Assembly (NCBI RefSeq): GCF_030651495.1
Contig: NZ_JAUSFI010000092.1
Coordinates: forward strand, 1 to 64,000
DNA length: 64,000 bases
Reading direction: 5' to 3'
From: Undibacterium sp.
GTDB lineage: Bacteria > Pseudomonadota > Gammaproteobacteria > Burkholderiales > Burkholderiaceae_D
Each line of letters opens with the position of its first letter. Position 1 is the stretch's first letter. Below the pieces are notes generated by a model. It did not search any database. It worked only from the letters and a program-made list of their open reading frames with translations, and was not told the DNA's origin. This document shows positions 37,587 to 47,251 of this stretch, one piece after another. A program made the position numbers and the translations under genes.

Positions 37587-38930
37587 ATGCGAGTTTACAT
37601 CCATAACCCGGATTGGCTCAAAAGCGGACTATTTTGGCGCACATTTCTTTTTTTAGTGCTGCTAGTGATGGTAAGTATGGCGACATGGTTTGGCAGTTTT
37701 AAAATAGTCGAGCGTACCCCAAGGGCACAACAACTTGCTGCACAAATCATCTCCATCGTAAGCATTACTGGGGTGGCGTTGACTCATTCTGCGCCAGAAA
37801 AGCGGCGTGAACTCTTATTTGATTTGGCGAGCAATGAAGGCATTCGTGTCTACCTTCTGGAAGAAACCGATAAGATTGAAGAGCCAGATCCATCACCAAT
37901 ATTCAAAGAATTACAAACAGTCATTCAAAGTAAATTGGGAAAAGAAACCCGATTTGCAAAAAAAATGAATGGCGTTGCTGGTTTCTGGATTAGTTTTAAC
38001 ATTGAAGATGATCAATATTGGTTACGGTTAGAGCAGGATCGTATTGACCCCGCAAATGGATTGCAGTTTCTGGGATGGGCAGCAATTACACTATTCCTCA
38101 CTTTGATCGGCGCGGTATTCATATCTAAACGGATCAATGATCCACTAGCAAGGCTGAGTGCAGCCGCTCGCTTACTTGCTAAAGGTAAGCAACCTGAACC
38201 GCTTCCGGAAAAAGGCCCCAGTGAAATACGAGAAACTAATGCGAGTTTCAATCAAATGGTGGAGGATTTGGCCCGTATCGATTCTGACCGTGGTGTTATT
38301 CTTGCAGGCATTTCCCATGATTTACGAACACCTTTAGCGCGTATGCAGTTAGAGGTCGAAATGGCTAATTTAACAGTAGATGCAAGACTAGGGATGCAAT
38401 CCGATCTTGCTCAAATGGACGATATTATTGGTCAATTCCTTGATTATGCAAAACCAATAGATTCCGTTAATTTTAACGTTGTCAATATTAGTGACTTACT
38501 GGAGAGAACAATAGAAGAAGCATCTAGACTTCCAGAAATGTTGATTCGCTCCGTCATTAATCCCGGTATCCAGATGCCTGGAAATAAAATTGAGTTGCAT
38601 CGTTTATTCAATAATTTAATTGAAAATTCTCGACGTTACGGACGCTCGCCAGGTACGCAACAAGTGAAAATGGATATCCAGTGCGGCCCCAAGAAGAAAG
38701 GGAGGAAGCCAGGAATATTAATTAGTTTCAGAGACTATGGTGTTGGCGTGCCTGACACTGATATAAGCAGATTACTCAAGCCTTTTACCCGGGTCGATAT
38801 ATCGCGCAGCCAAGCCAATGGTTCAGGTCTTGGTCTGGCGATTGTCGAAAAAATAGTAAAGCGACATGACGGCAGAATACGAATCTCCAATCACGCCGCC
38901 GGCGGATTTCTTGTTGTAATTGCATTCTAA
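37587..38930 (+). CDS. EnvZ-like sensor histidine kinase
   Basis: A 447-residue inner-membrane kinase: TM1 about 15-36, a periplasmic sensor of about 120 residues, TM2 about 159-180, HAMP, dimerisation helix with phospho-acceptor His244 in AGISHDLRTPLAR, and an ATPase domain with LHRLFNNLIENSRRYG (N box), FRDYGVGVPD and GSGLGLAIVEKIV. It is a partner of the OmpR-like regulator 17 bases upstream. I chose the ATG at 37587; an earlier frame entry at 37524 would overlap ompR and add unmatched residues. Confidence 0.88.
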   Translation: MRVYIHNPDWLKSGLFWRTFLFLVLLVMVSMATWFGSFKIVERTPRAQQLAAQIISIVSITGVALTHSAPEKRRELLFDLASNEGIRVYLLEETDKIEEPDPSPIFKELQTVIQSKLGKETRFAKKMNGVAGFWISFNIEDDQYWLRLEQDRIDPANGLQFLGWAAITLFLTLIGAVFISKRINDPLARLSAAARLLAKGKQPEPLPEKGPSEIRETNASFNQMVEDLARIDSDRGVILAGISHDLRTPLARMQLEVEMANLTVDARLGMQSDLAQMDDIIGQFLDYAKPIDSVNFNVVNISDLLERTIEEASRLPEMLIRSVINPGIQMPGNKIELHRLFNNLIENSRRYGRSPGTQQVKMDIQCGPKKKGRKPGILISFRDYGVGVPDTDISRLLKPFTRVDISRSQANGSGLGLAIVEKIVKRHDGRIRISNHAAGGFLVVIAF

Positions 38931-38952
38931 GATAATTAGAATAAAAAATTGC

Positions 38953-41900
38953 TTATCTAATCACTTTTGTGTCGGTCAACGCAATTTGTGTGCCTAATTT
39001 TGGATCTACTAGCGTTTCGTTAACCCGCTTCAATTCATACGACATATGTAACTTCACCTCCTGCGCTGCAGCCAGAGCCACGGGTGGAGCAACACTTCGT
39101 GTGACTGTAACGAATGGGGCATCCTGTTGTGCGTGGAGCATAGACCAACTTGCTGCACCAACAAAACCTGCACAAGTAAGTAATCCAAGCAAAATCGAAG
39201 CATGTAGACGGAATCCCGGTAAAGATTGATTCATCATAGGTGTTTCAACAATGACCGGCGACTCCTCAAGTATTTTTTGTGCTTGACTGCACCAGACCTG
39301 ATTATGTTTATTCTGTTGCATCAATTTTTCTACTAATTCTGCCGCCAATGTTTCAGCTTGAGCATGCTCTTGCTCCAATTGTAGATACGTCACTTCAGAA
39401 GTTTCTTGAATTAGTAATGTTCGTTGTTGATGTTGCTGCTTCAAATTTTGTATCGACTTGATTGCACTTTCCTCCAGGGCGCAAGTTCTTTCCGTATCAG
39501 AAAGAATTTGCGCTTCTTCATCAAAACGTTGCTGTAACAGCATTTTGGCTTTTTGCTGCTGTTCCAGACATTCCAAGGTTTGAATGTGCAACGTCTCCTC
39601 CTGAACTTTCTTTTCTTCCAATGCCAGATTCAGGGCGCGCTGTCCTTCGATACGTTTGTTTTCAAATTCGCTTAATTGTTCCTGCGCCTTGATTTTATTT
39701 TCTAACTCAGTTGCATATGATTGCTGTTTCTGCAAAAAATCATTTGCTACAGCGGTCAGTTTCAGTTCTTGTTCTAATTTTTTTTGCTCTGCCACTCTCA
39801 CCACTTGCTCCAGCAAGGCACGTTCTATGCTTTGTTGTGCTATTTTCTGCTTAAGCAAAGCTTGTTTTTCCACTTCTGCCAAAATAAGTTTCTCTGCCTC
39901 GATTTTTTTCTCTATTTCTTGCAAGGCAAGTTGTTGTACTTCTACTGATTTATTTTCAAGTTCAATCTGGCATTGCACTTGAAGTAGTTTTACATTTTCA
40001 GCTTCAGCGCGCTGCAATACCGAATGCTGCAATTTAAGTAATTCATCGGCATGCGTTTGTGCTATCTCAGCAAATTCTTTGTCTAACGTGGCTTGTTGCT
40101 GTGCGATGACGCGAGCCTGACTTTCTGCACAAAACTTTTCTTGGACTGCAATTCTCGACTCTTGCTCAGCTTGAGATTTCAATTCGCATTGCATCAGATA
40201 TCCCTGCTCAGCATTTAGGCGTAACGCAGTATCGTCAACTATTTTTGTTTCAGCAGCTATTTTTTGCTGTATGACACTTAACGCCTCCAATTCAATTGCT
40301 GCACGCTGATCCTCTAAACGAATCAATTCCTTGGCATCACGTAACTTAGCGTCTACAGTGGCAAGAGCAATTCCTTGTACTTCTGCATGCTCAACCGATT
40401 TCACAAGCAACTCCTGCTCTGCAGCATGTTTTTGCAATATGAAAAGCCGACTTAACTCCTCTTGTTCTGCACGCTGACGTGTAATTTCGGCAACCTGAGC
40501 CTCAACTTCCAGCCGTTGTTGTACGGATTGTTGCGCTTGCTGTTCACGATCCAATGTTTTCTGCTGCTCAAGGCTAAGTTGCTGCTCAACATCTCTACGG
40601 ATCCGTTCAGCGTTGACTGACTGTAGAAGAAGTCGCGTTTTTTCCTCTAGCGCTTGTGCCGCCTGACGTTTAGCCAATGATTCTTGCTCCAATGCTTGCA
40701 AGCATTGCTTCTCTGCCAAAATAAACTCATTTAACGCTTGCTTACTCACTTCATCTTGTTGTTGACGCAACGTCGCTAAATTTAATTTTTCCTGTTCGGC
40801 AAGATGGACTGCTACTGATTCTGCCATCGCCACTTGTTCCGCTGCCTTGGCCTGCTCTAGAGCAGACAAAGCGACTTGTTCTTGCTGTAGGCGTTGATTT
40901 ATCCAACACTGTAAATCTTGCTCTTGCTGCAGGCGTTGCCCCGTCAAATCAGCCATTATTTTCTGTGTATCGGCATTAGCCGCCAACTCCTGATACAAAG
41001 CCCGCTCAGCCTCCAACATTATCTGACTATTAATATTTGCTTGGCGCTCCGCTTGCTCATTTGCTTGAGCGTACATCAATCCGGCATACTCTGCCTTCAA
41101 TTTTTCGGCTATTTCGGCGCTGGCAGATTGCTCGATCAACAGTTTCTCTTGAAAAGTATTTAACAACTCTGTATCACCAGCTATACGATTGCGTGATGCA
41201 TTTTCCAAGTCACTGACTTTTTGTATTTTTTGTATAGTGAGCTCATGCGCCGTGCGTTGAAGTTCAGTATAAAGATGCACTTTGTCGTGCAAATTTTTTT
41301 CAGCAAGTAATTTTTCTTCGGCATGCACTCTCCCTTGCTGTGCCAACAAAGCTCGTTCGGTCGCCAGTCTGCTCAACTCCTGCTCTGCTTGAATACGTGC
41401 CTGCGCGTTTTCAGTTGCAATTTTTTCTTTTTGTAATTTTTCCTGATTGAGTTTTATTTCCAATTGCACTGCGACATTCCGATCTTGCTCCAGAGATGCT
41501 GCCTCCTCTAAAGCGGCTAATGCACATTCTTGCGCTTGGGCTTTCATTTTTTCCAAGTTAGTCAAAGTTTCCGCAATTTTTACACGTGCCAGGGCCGCAT
41601 TTGAAGCTTGTAACTCAGCAGCCGCTTTTTCCTTGCACTGATTCAACAGTTTTTGCTCCGAATCGGACTTTTCATCCATGGCCTTACGAATTTCTTGCTC
41701 TATTCTTAAACGATCACAATGGATATTCTTTTGTTCTTGTTCCGATTGAATCTTTGCTTCCAACTCCTGCATTAGTTGCTTTTCAACTGATAATTTTTGC
41801 TGGACTAGAGCTAGTGCCCTTTGCTCCTCTGCAGCGCGTATCTTTAACACCTCAATAAGCTCAGATGCCTCTTCTGCCTTGGCCTGCGCAACGATGGTAG

Positions 41901-44208
41901 TTTCGCGCTGTAATTGCGCGTGTTCGGTCATTTTCGCCAATCGCAACTGTTCTGCTGCAAGTAAAACTTGACGTATTTGTTTTGTTTCCGTTTCTTTTTG
42001 CCGACGCGCGCGTAATACTACTGTCAATTCACGATCTGTCTGAGCAATTTCCAGTGCTTGCTCAGCGACATTTTTTTCAACCTCTAGTTTTTGCTGATTT
42101 GCGATGGCAGCATCCCGCTCTAACTCCAAGCGTATCTGTTCTGCCTTGGTCATTTCAACCGTTTGACGGGTTTTTAACAAAGCTAGCGTGGCTGTTTTTC
42201 GCTGCAATTCCGATTGCAATTGCAACTGTTGTAAGGAGTGTGTCTCAGCGGTTACCGTGGCCTCTAGTGCCTGCCGATGCTCGCGCTCGGACTTCCCTTT
42301 TGCATCAGCCAGCGCTTTAGCATCCTGTTCAAATTTTAATCTAGACTCTGCTTCTGCCTGTGCAAGTTGTTCGCTTTCTAGCTTTTCTTGGGTAGCTTTC
42401 AGTACCTGCTGGATAGCATCGGCACGACGGCGTTCAGCGGCAAGTTTCTCTTGAATGAGAGCAAGCGCCTTAGCTTCATCATCCGTACGTTGTTGCTGCA
42501 CTCTCAATAAATTGCCAGCATCCTGGCTTTTCAGAACGGCAATCTGCGCGAGTTGTTGTTGCAATGCGACTTGTTCTACCGTTTTTTCTAATGCCAGTTT
42601 TTCGGCAACACATTCAGTTTCATTGGCGATACGTACCACTTGGTCCGCTTGCTGTTGCATTCGAAGTAATTCAGCATAGGTATGTTCACTCTTTATACGT
42701 GCGTCTGCTTCTTCTTTTTTTTGCTGTTCGGCAATTAATTTTATATTGATAGCATCTGCCGCTTTTTGTTCTGCTTCTGCGCGTAGTTTTTCTGCCCTTG
42801 CCAATTCAAGAATTATCTTGTTTTTGTTTGCTGTCGCGGTATTAGCTTTCTTTAAAAATTCCGTTTTAAATGCAATAGAACTCAATGCATGCTGCGCTAT
42901 ATCTGTTTGTTCGCGTACTAATTTAACCGTTTCCCGTTCAATTTCAGAACGTTCTTTAGCTATTCTAGTAGCGCGTAACTCTTGGGCAGCATGCTGCCGT
43001 GCAATTTCTGTCGCTTCTTGATCAGCGAGCCGACGTTGCTGTGCTTCTGTCGCGGCAATAGATTCTGCTTGAAGACGTGTACGCGCATCCGTATCGGCAT
43101 GCTGCTCAGACTCTATTCTCAACAAAGCTGTCGACTGCAATTCTCTTTCTATCAGGATTCGAGATTCTGTCACTGCACGAATTTTTTCCTCTGCATCACG
43201 TCTGGCTAGTGTTACCGAGGTTGCAACGACTTCTGCTTGTTCACGTTTGCAAGCAGCAATATGTAGTTCTTCGTCAGCCCGAATCCGCAACTGTATAGCT
43301 TCTGCAACACGTCGTTCTGAATCTGCTCGCGCTTGGGCGATCGCTTCATGCTCTCTTTCGATCGCAACACGTGCCAATGCATCCTCACGCGCCCTGACTT
43401 CCACGGGAGCACGATTAATCGCACATTCCAAAGCCATAATTTCGGCCTGCTCACGCTCGCGGTTGATTTGCTGTGATTCATTGCGAGCCTGGACCAACAT
43501 CTCAGAAGTTTCACGAGCATCTTTATCTCTACGCTCTCTTTCTCGTGCCAATTCTGTGATCCGCACATCAATACGAGCTCGTTCTCCTGCTTCTTGTCTA
43601 GCTGAATACGAAGCTGCTGCACGTTCTGCAGCCCAATGACGCGCATTCTGAGTTTCTTTTTCCAGACTCTCAGCTGCAATTTTTGCCTTCCCCGCAATTT
43701 CACTATCAGACCTTAGTTTCTTTTCAGCAAGTTGCTTGGCCTTTTGTTCAAACAACATCCTTTGCTCGGCCTGCTCTTTCGCTTGCGTTTCCAAGATGGC
43801 TCGTTCATGTAACTCTTCAGTTTCTTGGCTGTTTACTGCGATTCTTGCTGCACTTGCGGCGCTGGATTGACGTTCAGCCTCAAGACGAACGCGACTACTG
43901 ACAATCGCAGCTTCTTCTAACGCAACTTTTTTTTGTGCCAGGTTAGCTGCTTCGTTTTCTGTCTGAATGCGCTCTTCCGCCAAAGCTCTCGCGCGCGTTT
44001 CTGCTTGAATACGATTTTCGGTAGCGACAGTGGCGCGAGCCTCTGCTTCAACACGGGCAATGGCTTCTTGTATGCCTTTCACATCAATGCGGGAATGTGT
44101 ATCAAAAGCAGGTTCAGAGATCAAAGATTCGTCGTTTTTATCATGGCGACCATCTAAAGAAAATGCGCCCATGGATAATCTGTTTAACAATGTTTGATTT
44201 GCGTCCAT
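38953..44208 (-). CDS. Giant tail-anchored coiled-coil protein (1751 aa)
   Basis: A 1751-residue protein I do not recognise. After a short N-terminal segment (1-40), residues about 45-1640 are nearly continuous predicted helix rich in Ala, Glu, Gln, Leu, Lys and Arg, with only one proline (NRAPVEV, near residue 268). The N-terminal third shows a 14-residue repeat, for example RIQAETRARALAEE, RIQTENEAANLAQK, RMLFEQKAKQLAEK, HADTDARTRLQAES. Longer duplications recur later around ALALIQEKLAAE, ALALVQQKLSVE and ALSVIQQKIAAE. A single membrane segment at 1669-1691 and a 60-residue C-terminus follow. There is no signal peptide, so the coil should be cytoplasmic and the tail periplasmic. It could be a scaffold or filament-like protein. 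It converges on the EnvZ-like gene and is divergent from upp. Confidence 0.85.
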   Translation of the reverse strand: MDANQTLLNRLSMGAFSLDGRHDKNDESLISEPAFDTHSRIDVKGIQEAIARVEAEARATVATENRIQAETRARALAEERIQTENEAANLAQKKVALEEAAIVSSRVRLEAERQSSAASAARIAVNSQETEELHERAILETQAKEQAEQRMLFEQKAKQLAEKKLRSDSEIAGKAKIAAESLEKETQNARHWAAERAAASYSARQEAGERARIDVRITELARERERRDKDARETSEMLVQARNESQQINREREQAEIMALECAINRAPVEVRAREDALARVAIEREHEAIAQARADSERRVAEAIQLRIRADEELHIAACKREQAEVVATSVTLARRDAEEKIRAVTESRILIERELQSTALLRIESEQHADTDARTRLQAESIAATEAQQRRLADQEATEIARQHAAQELRATRIAKERSEIERETVKLVREQTDIAQHALSSIAFKTEFLKKANTATANKNKIILELARAEKLRAEAEQKAADAINIKLIAEQQKKEEADARIKSEHTYAELLRMQQQADQVVRIANETECVAEKLALEKTVEQVALQQQLAQIAVLKSQDAGNLLRVQQQRTDDEAKALALIQEKLAAERRRADAIQQVLKATQEKLESEQLAQAEAESRLKFEQDAKALADAKGKSEREHRQALEATVTAETHSLQQLQLQSELQRKTATLALLKTRQTVEMTKAEQIRLELERDAAIANQQKLEVEKNVAEQALEIAQTDRELTVVLRARRQKETETKQIRQVLLAAEQLRLAKMTEHAQLQRETTIVAQAKAEEASELIEVLKIRAAEEQRALALVQQKLSVEKQLMQELEAKIQSEQEQKNIHCDRLRIEQEIRKAMDEKSDSEQKLLNQCKEKAAAELQASNAALARVKIAETLTNLEKMKAQAQECALAALEEAASLEQDRNVAVQLEIKLNQEKLQKEKIATENAQARIQAEQELSRLATERALLAQQGRVHAEEKLLAEKNLHDKVHLYTELQRTAHELTIQKIQKVSDLENASRNRIAGDTELLNTFQEKLLIEQSASAEIAEKLKAEYAGLMYAQANEQAERQANINSQIMLEAERALYQELAANADTQKIMADLTGQRLQQEQDLQCWINQRLQQEQVALSALEQAKAAEQVAMAESVAVHLAEQEKLNLATLRQQQDEVSKQALNEFILAEKQCLQALEQESLAKRQAAQALEEKTRLLLQSVNAERIRRDVEQQLSLEQQKTLDREQQAQQSVQQRLEVEAQVAEITRQRAEQEELSRLFILQKHAAEQELLVKSVEHAEVQGIALATVDAKLRDAKELIRLEDQRAAIELEALSVIQQKIAAETKIVDDTALRLNAEQGYLMQCELKSQAEQESRIAVQEKFCAESQARVIAQQQATLDKEFAEIAQTHADELLKLQHSVLQRAEAENVKLLQVQCQIELENKSVEVQQLALQEIEKKIEAEKLILAEVEKQALLKQKIAQQSIERALLEQVVRVAEQKKLEQELKLTAVANDFLQKQQSYATELENKIKAQEQLSEFENKRIEGQRALNLALEEKKVQEETLHIQTLECLEQQQKAKMLLQQRFDEEAQILSDTERTCALEESAIKSIQNLKQQHQQRTLLIQETSEVTYLQLEQEHAQAETLAAELVEKLMQQNKHNQVWCSQAQKILEESPVIVETPMMNQSLPGFRLHASILLGLLTCAGFVGAASWSMLHAQQDAPFVTVTRSVAPPVALAAAQEVKLHMSYELKRVNETLVDPKLGTQIALTDTKVIR

Positions 44209-44516
44209 TCCCTACCCCCGATTGATGGCTACGCCCTTGACAGAATACAAATGTCATACGGGAGTCTCATACGCTAAATTATCACTGAATATAAAACAAT
44301 CCATTGCTGAATTAGAATGAGAAAAACACGCCATTTCCAAGTTATGAGCTGTTCTGGCAAATATAAAACAAACAGAACATTTGCAAAAGTAGCGATTGAA
44401 CTTAGCGTTAGCAGATAAATATGTCCTGGTTACATTGCTTTTTCCCCATTCACTTGCTGATGAGTCGTAAAATAATGACGGTACAAACTTAGTAGAATCA
44501 ATTAGGGAGAATTGTC
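44209..44516. other. Divergent intergenic region between the coiled-coil gene and upp
   Basis: 308 bases without a supported gene. It should carry promoters for both flanking genes. No clear hairpin or known regulatory site was found; AGGGAGA precedes the upp start. Confidence 0.5.
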
Positions 44517-45149
44517 TTGTCTGAACTAGTGACCGAAATCAAACACCCTCTGATGCAACACAAATTGACCTTAATGCGCAGCAAGGACACTACGACAGAT
44601 AATTTTCGTCGCCTTTTGCGGGAAATCAGTCAAATGCTCGCCTATGAAGTGACACGAGACTTACCACTGGAAAATGTAGAAATAAAAACACCGATTGCAA
44701 CTATCGCTGCACCAACAATAAGCGGTAAAAAACTATGTGTAATTTCAATCTTACGTGCCGGCAATGGCATTCTTGATGGCATGTTAGATCTGTTGCCAAA
44801 TGCACGTGTAGGGCATATTGGTTTATATCGCGATCCAGAAACTCTGAAGCCCGTCGAATACTATTTTAAGGTGCCAGAGGATATTGCCGATCGTCTTGTC
44901 ATTGTGGTCGACCCGATGCTAGCAACTGGAAATTCTGCGGCTACAGCCATCTCTCGCTTAAAAATGCGTGGTGCGGTAAGTATTAAATTTGTTTGCTTGT
45001 TAGCTGCGCCAGAAGGTATCAAGGTTATGCAGGCGGCACACCCTGAAGTATCGATTCTTACAGCCTCGATTGATCAATGTTTGAATGAACATGGATATAT
45101 CGTTCCTGGCCTGGGTGACGCTGGCGACAGACTATTTGGTACAAAATAG
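44517..45149 (+). CDS. upp: Uracil phosphoribosyltransferase
   Basis: A 210-residue salvage enzyme making UMP from uracil and PRPP. The PRPP loop is [18 protein letters not shown], with uracil-binding residues in [17 protein letters not shown]. It appears to start with TTG at 44517: the N-terminus ([14 protein letters not shown]) fits only if translation begins before the first internal ATG, and AGGGAGA lies a few bases upstream. Confidence 0.95.
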   Translation: MSELVTEIKHPLMQHKLTLMRSKDTTTDNFRRLLREISQMLAYEVTRDLPLENVEIKTPIATIAAPTISGKKLCVISILRAGNGILDGMLDLLPNARVGHIGLYRDPETLKPVEYYFKVPEDIADRLVIVVDPMLATGNSAATAISRLKMRGAVSIKFVCLLAAPEGIKVMQAAHPEVSILTASIDQCLNEHGYIVPGLGDAGDRLFGTK

Positions 45150-45621
45150 TCGATATATATGATATTTTTCACTAAATTTGATAAAAAATGACTGTACCGA
45201 AATTTATTTTTACCGACTTCTGAATGGTTAGGTACTAAACACTATTTGCCTGGGATGTGGAGACTGACTAACAAAAAAATCTATTGAATTAGAGTATAAA
45301 TTTTCTCATTTTTAATCAATTTATCTATGGATAAAGGTATTAACCGAAGCATCCCGGAGAGAAATAACCAATACCGATTCCTCATTTGGATTTGCTGTAT
45401 TTAGATTTACAGTCGCTGACAAAATTAGAAATTTATCAGAAAAATAAATCCAACATCATTAAATTTTGTGTAACTAAACAGAATATAAGTTTGCAGACAA
45501 TACCCAAACGCTAGCAAACTTTTTCATGAGAGGCTTAATATACTGGTAGGTAGTATATTTATTCGCGCATAGTATGAAAGGGGAATAAAGCATTTTTTGC
45601 ATATACCCCCATATACTCGAT
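45150..45621. other. Long AT-rich intergenic region after upp
   Basis: 472 bases between the convergent upp and small exported-protein genes. No gene is supported. It holds the inverted repeat described at 45537-45559 and, further on, an A/C-rich segment CATATACCCCCATATACTC (45599-45617) reminiscent of the TATACTCCCC half element elsewhere. Confidence 0.5.
45537..45559. promoter_or_regulatory. Copy 3 of the ATACT-N7-AGTAT element
   Basis: AATATACT (45537-45544) and AGTATATT (45552-45559) are exact inverted repeats around GGTAGGT. The architecture and purine-rich, GG-containing heptamer match the copies at 17737 and 22087 (heptamer AGGAGGG). As there, it lies just beyond the stop of a minus-strand gene. 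Confidence 0.5.
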
Positions 45622-46044
45622 TTACGGAAGTTTTTTTATCTCTTGACTTGCATCCAATTGCTCTATGTGCTCTCTTCGCTGAAAGGCTTTTGCCTCTACT
45701 TCAATCCGTTGCAATACAGACGCATAATTACGACGAATTAATTTATTTTTATTAAGACATGATGTAACAAAGAACTTCTCGTAGCACTCTTTTTCCATTT
45801 GCGAATACCACATTTGCAGATCGGCTTGAGCACTGCTGATTTTTAATAATGCAGCTTCAGCGGCTGTAGATGATTGAATACTGTAAACTTTGTAATCTTC
45901 GTCAAGATTAGCTATGGTTTTATTGAGTTGACTCAACTCAATCTTGGATTGTTGCGCCATTAAGTCGGAACTTAAAGTCGCACAGCAAAGTAATATTACC
46001 GCAAAAGCCATAGATATAAAATGATGGCTACAGGTGATCCTCAT
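45622..46044 (-). CDS. Small exported protein, unknown function
   Basis: A 140-residue protein with a signal peptide (residues 1-30, AFAVILLCCATLSSDLMAQQ; a lipoprotein cysteine is not in a lipobox). The mature part is helical, with two cysteines in the segment ECYEKFFVTSCLNKNKLIRR followed by a basic helix. Similar short Cys-pair periplasmic proteins occur in Burkholderiales; no function is known. It starts 24 bases after zapE. Confidence 0.65.
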   Translation of the reverse strand: MRITCSHHFISMAFAVILLCCATLSSDLMAQQSKIELSQLNKTIANLDEDYKVYSIQSSTAAEAALLKISSAQADLQMWYSQMEKECYEKFFVTSCLNKNKLIRRNYASVLQRIEVEAKAFQRREHIEQLDASQEIKKLP

Positions 46045-46068
46045 TGCAAATTTCCTCTTTTTACTTAC

Positions 46069-47166
46069 TCAGACAAGGGCATGAGTAACAGAGCGTTGGT
46101 CCGCTTCCATGTATTCACGCGACTGCATTTCGATAATACGCGATACCGTACGATGAAACTCATTCGACAAAGTACCCTGAGGATATAACTGTTCAGGCAA
46201 TACTTCAGCTGACATAATTAGTTTTACTTTATTATCATAAAATACATCGATCAACCAGGTAAAACGCCGTGCCTCGGATGACATGGCAGCAGACATGGCA
46301 GGAATAGAAGAAAGTATCACTGTGTGAAAACGACTGGCGATTTCCAAATAATCGTTTTGCGATCGTGGCCCGCCGCACAATGTCGCAAAATCAAACCAGA
46401 TCACACTCCCCGCTCGTCGAAGAGATCTCAGATCACGACCTTCAATATTTACACGCGGATCTTCATCACTGGTTTCTGCTATACGAGCAAATGTTTCACG
46501 TAAACTTTGATCGGTAGCAGCGCAGAGTGGCGTCAGATAAGCCTGCACTTGCTCTAACGCGCGCTTGCGATAATCGTTACCAGAGTCAACATTTAGCACA
46601 TCCAATTTTTGTTTAAGCAAGGCAATCGTCGGCAACATGCGATCGCGGTGCAATCCATCAGGATACAAGGCATCAGGTTGATAATTAGATGTCATGACGA
46701 ACGACACCCCGTTTTCAAACAAAGCGTTCAATAAATTGTATAACAACATGGCATCCGCCACATCTGAGACATGGAATTCGTCAAAACAAATTAACCGATA
46801 CTTTTTCGCGATGCGACGAGCAACTTCATTTAAAGGATCCGCAACTCCTGAAAGTTCATCCAATTGACGGTGTACTGCACGCATAAACTCATGAAAATGC
46901 AGTCTGGCTTTGCGAACCACTGGAACTACAGAATAAAAACTATCCATAAGGAAAGACTTGCCACGCCCAACACCACCCCACATATAAACACCGCGAGGGA
47001 CATCTGGACGCGTAATCAATCGCGTTAGTTTATTGGATCGTTTTGATTTGTATAGTACCCATTCATCATAGGCTTGCTGAAGACGATCAACGGCGAGTTG
47101 CTGCGCAGCATCAGACTGAAAGCCACGCTTGGTCAATGCATTTTGGTAAAACTCTGAGACGTTCAT
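46069..47166 (-). CDS. zapE: Cell-division AFG1-like ATPase ZapE
   Basis: A 365-residue AAA-type ATPase. Walker A is GGVGRGKS (64-71), Walker B is ICFDEFHVSD, and SNYQPDALYPDGLHR marks the sensor region. ZapE associates with FtsZ during constriction in gammaproteobacteria; the eukaryotic relatives (LACE1/AFG1) act in mitochondria. It follows lpdA by 85 bases, a common betaproteobacterial order. Confidence 0.92.
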   Translation of the reverse strand: MNVSEFYQNALTKRGFQSDAAQQLAVDRLQQAYDEWVLYKSKRSNKLTRLITRPDVPRGVYMWGGVGRGKSFLMDSFYSVVPVVRKARLHFHEFMRAVHRQLDELSGVADPLNEVARRIAKKYRLICFDEFHVSDVADAMLLYNLLNALFENGVSFVMTSNYQPDALYPDGLHRDRMLPTIALLKQKLDVLNVDSGNDYRKRALEQVQAYLTPLCAATDQSLRETFARIAETSDEDPRVNIEGRDLRSLRRAGSVIWFDFATLCGGPRSQNDYLEIASRFHTVILSSIPAMSAAMSSEARRFTWLIDVFYDNKVKLIMSAEVLPEQLYPQGTLSNEFHRTVSRIIEMQSREYMEADQRSVTHALV

Positions 47167-47251
47167 GCGCAGATTCAGGTAGAAAGGAAAAATAAACGAA
47201 AAAACCGCTGATGAAAAATCATCAGCGGCAAGTAGAGAAAATCTCGGCAGA

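Noticed and set aside
38924-38942. ATTCTAA/TTAGAAT hairpin as EnvZ terminator
   Set aside because: It overlaps the stop codon and is followed by an A-run rather than a T-run on the plus strand, so intrinsic termination is not supported.
39656-43639. Several open frames on the plus strand opposite the giant coiled-coil gene (for example 39656-39982, 43247-43639)
   Set aside because: They are Ser/Cys/Ala-rich mirror frames produced by the biased Gln/Glu/Ala codons of the real gene, without ribosome-binding sites or recognisable domains.
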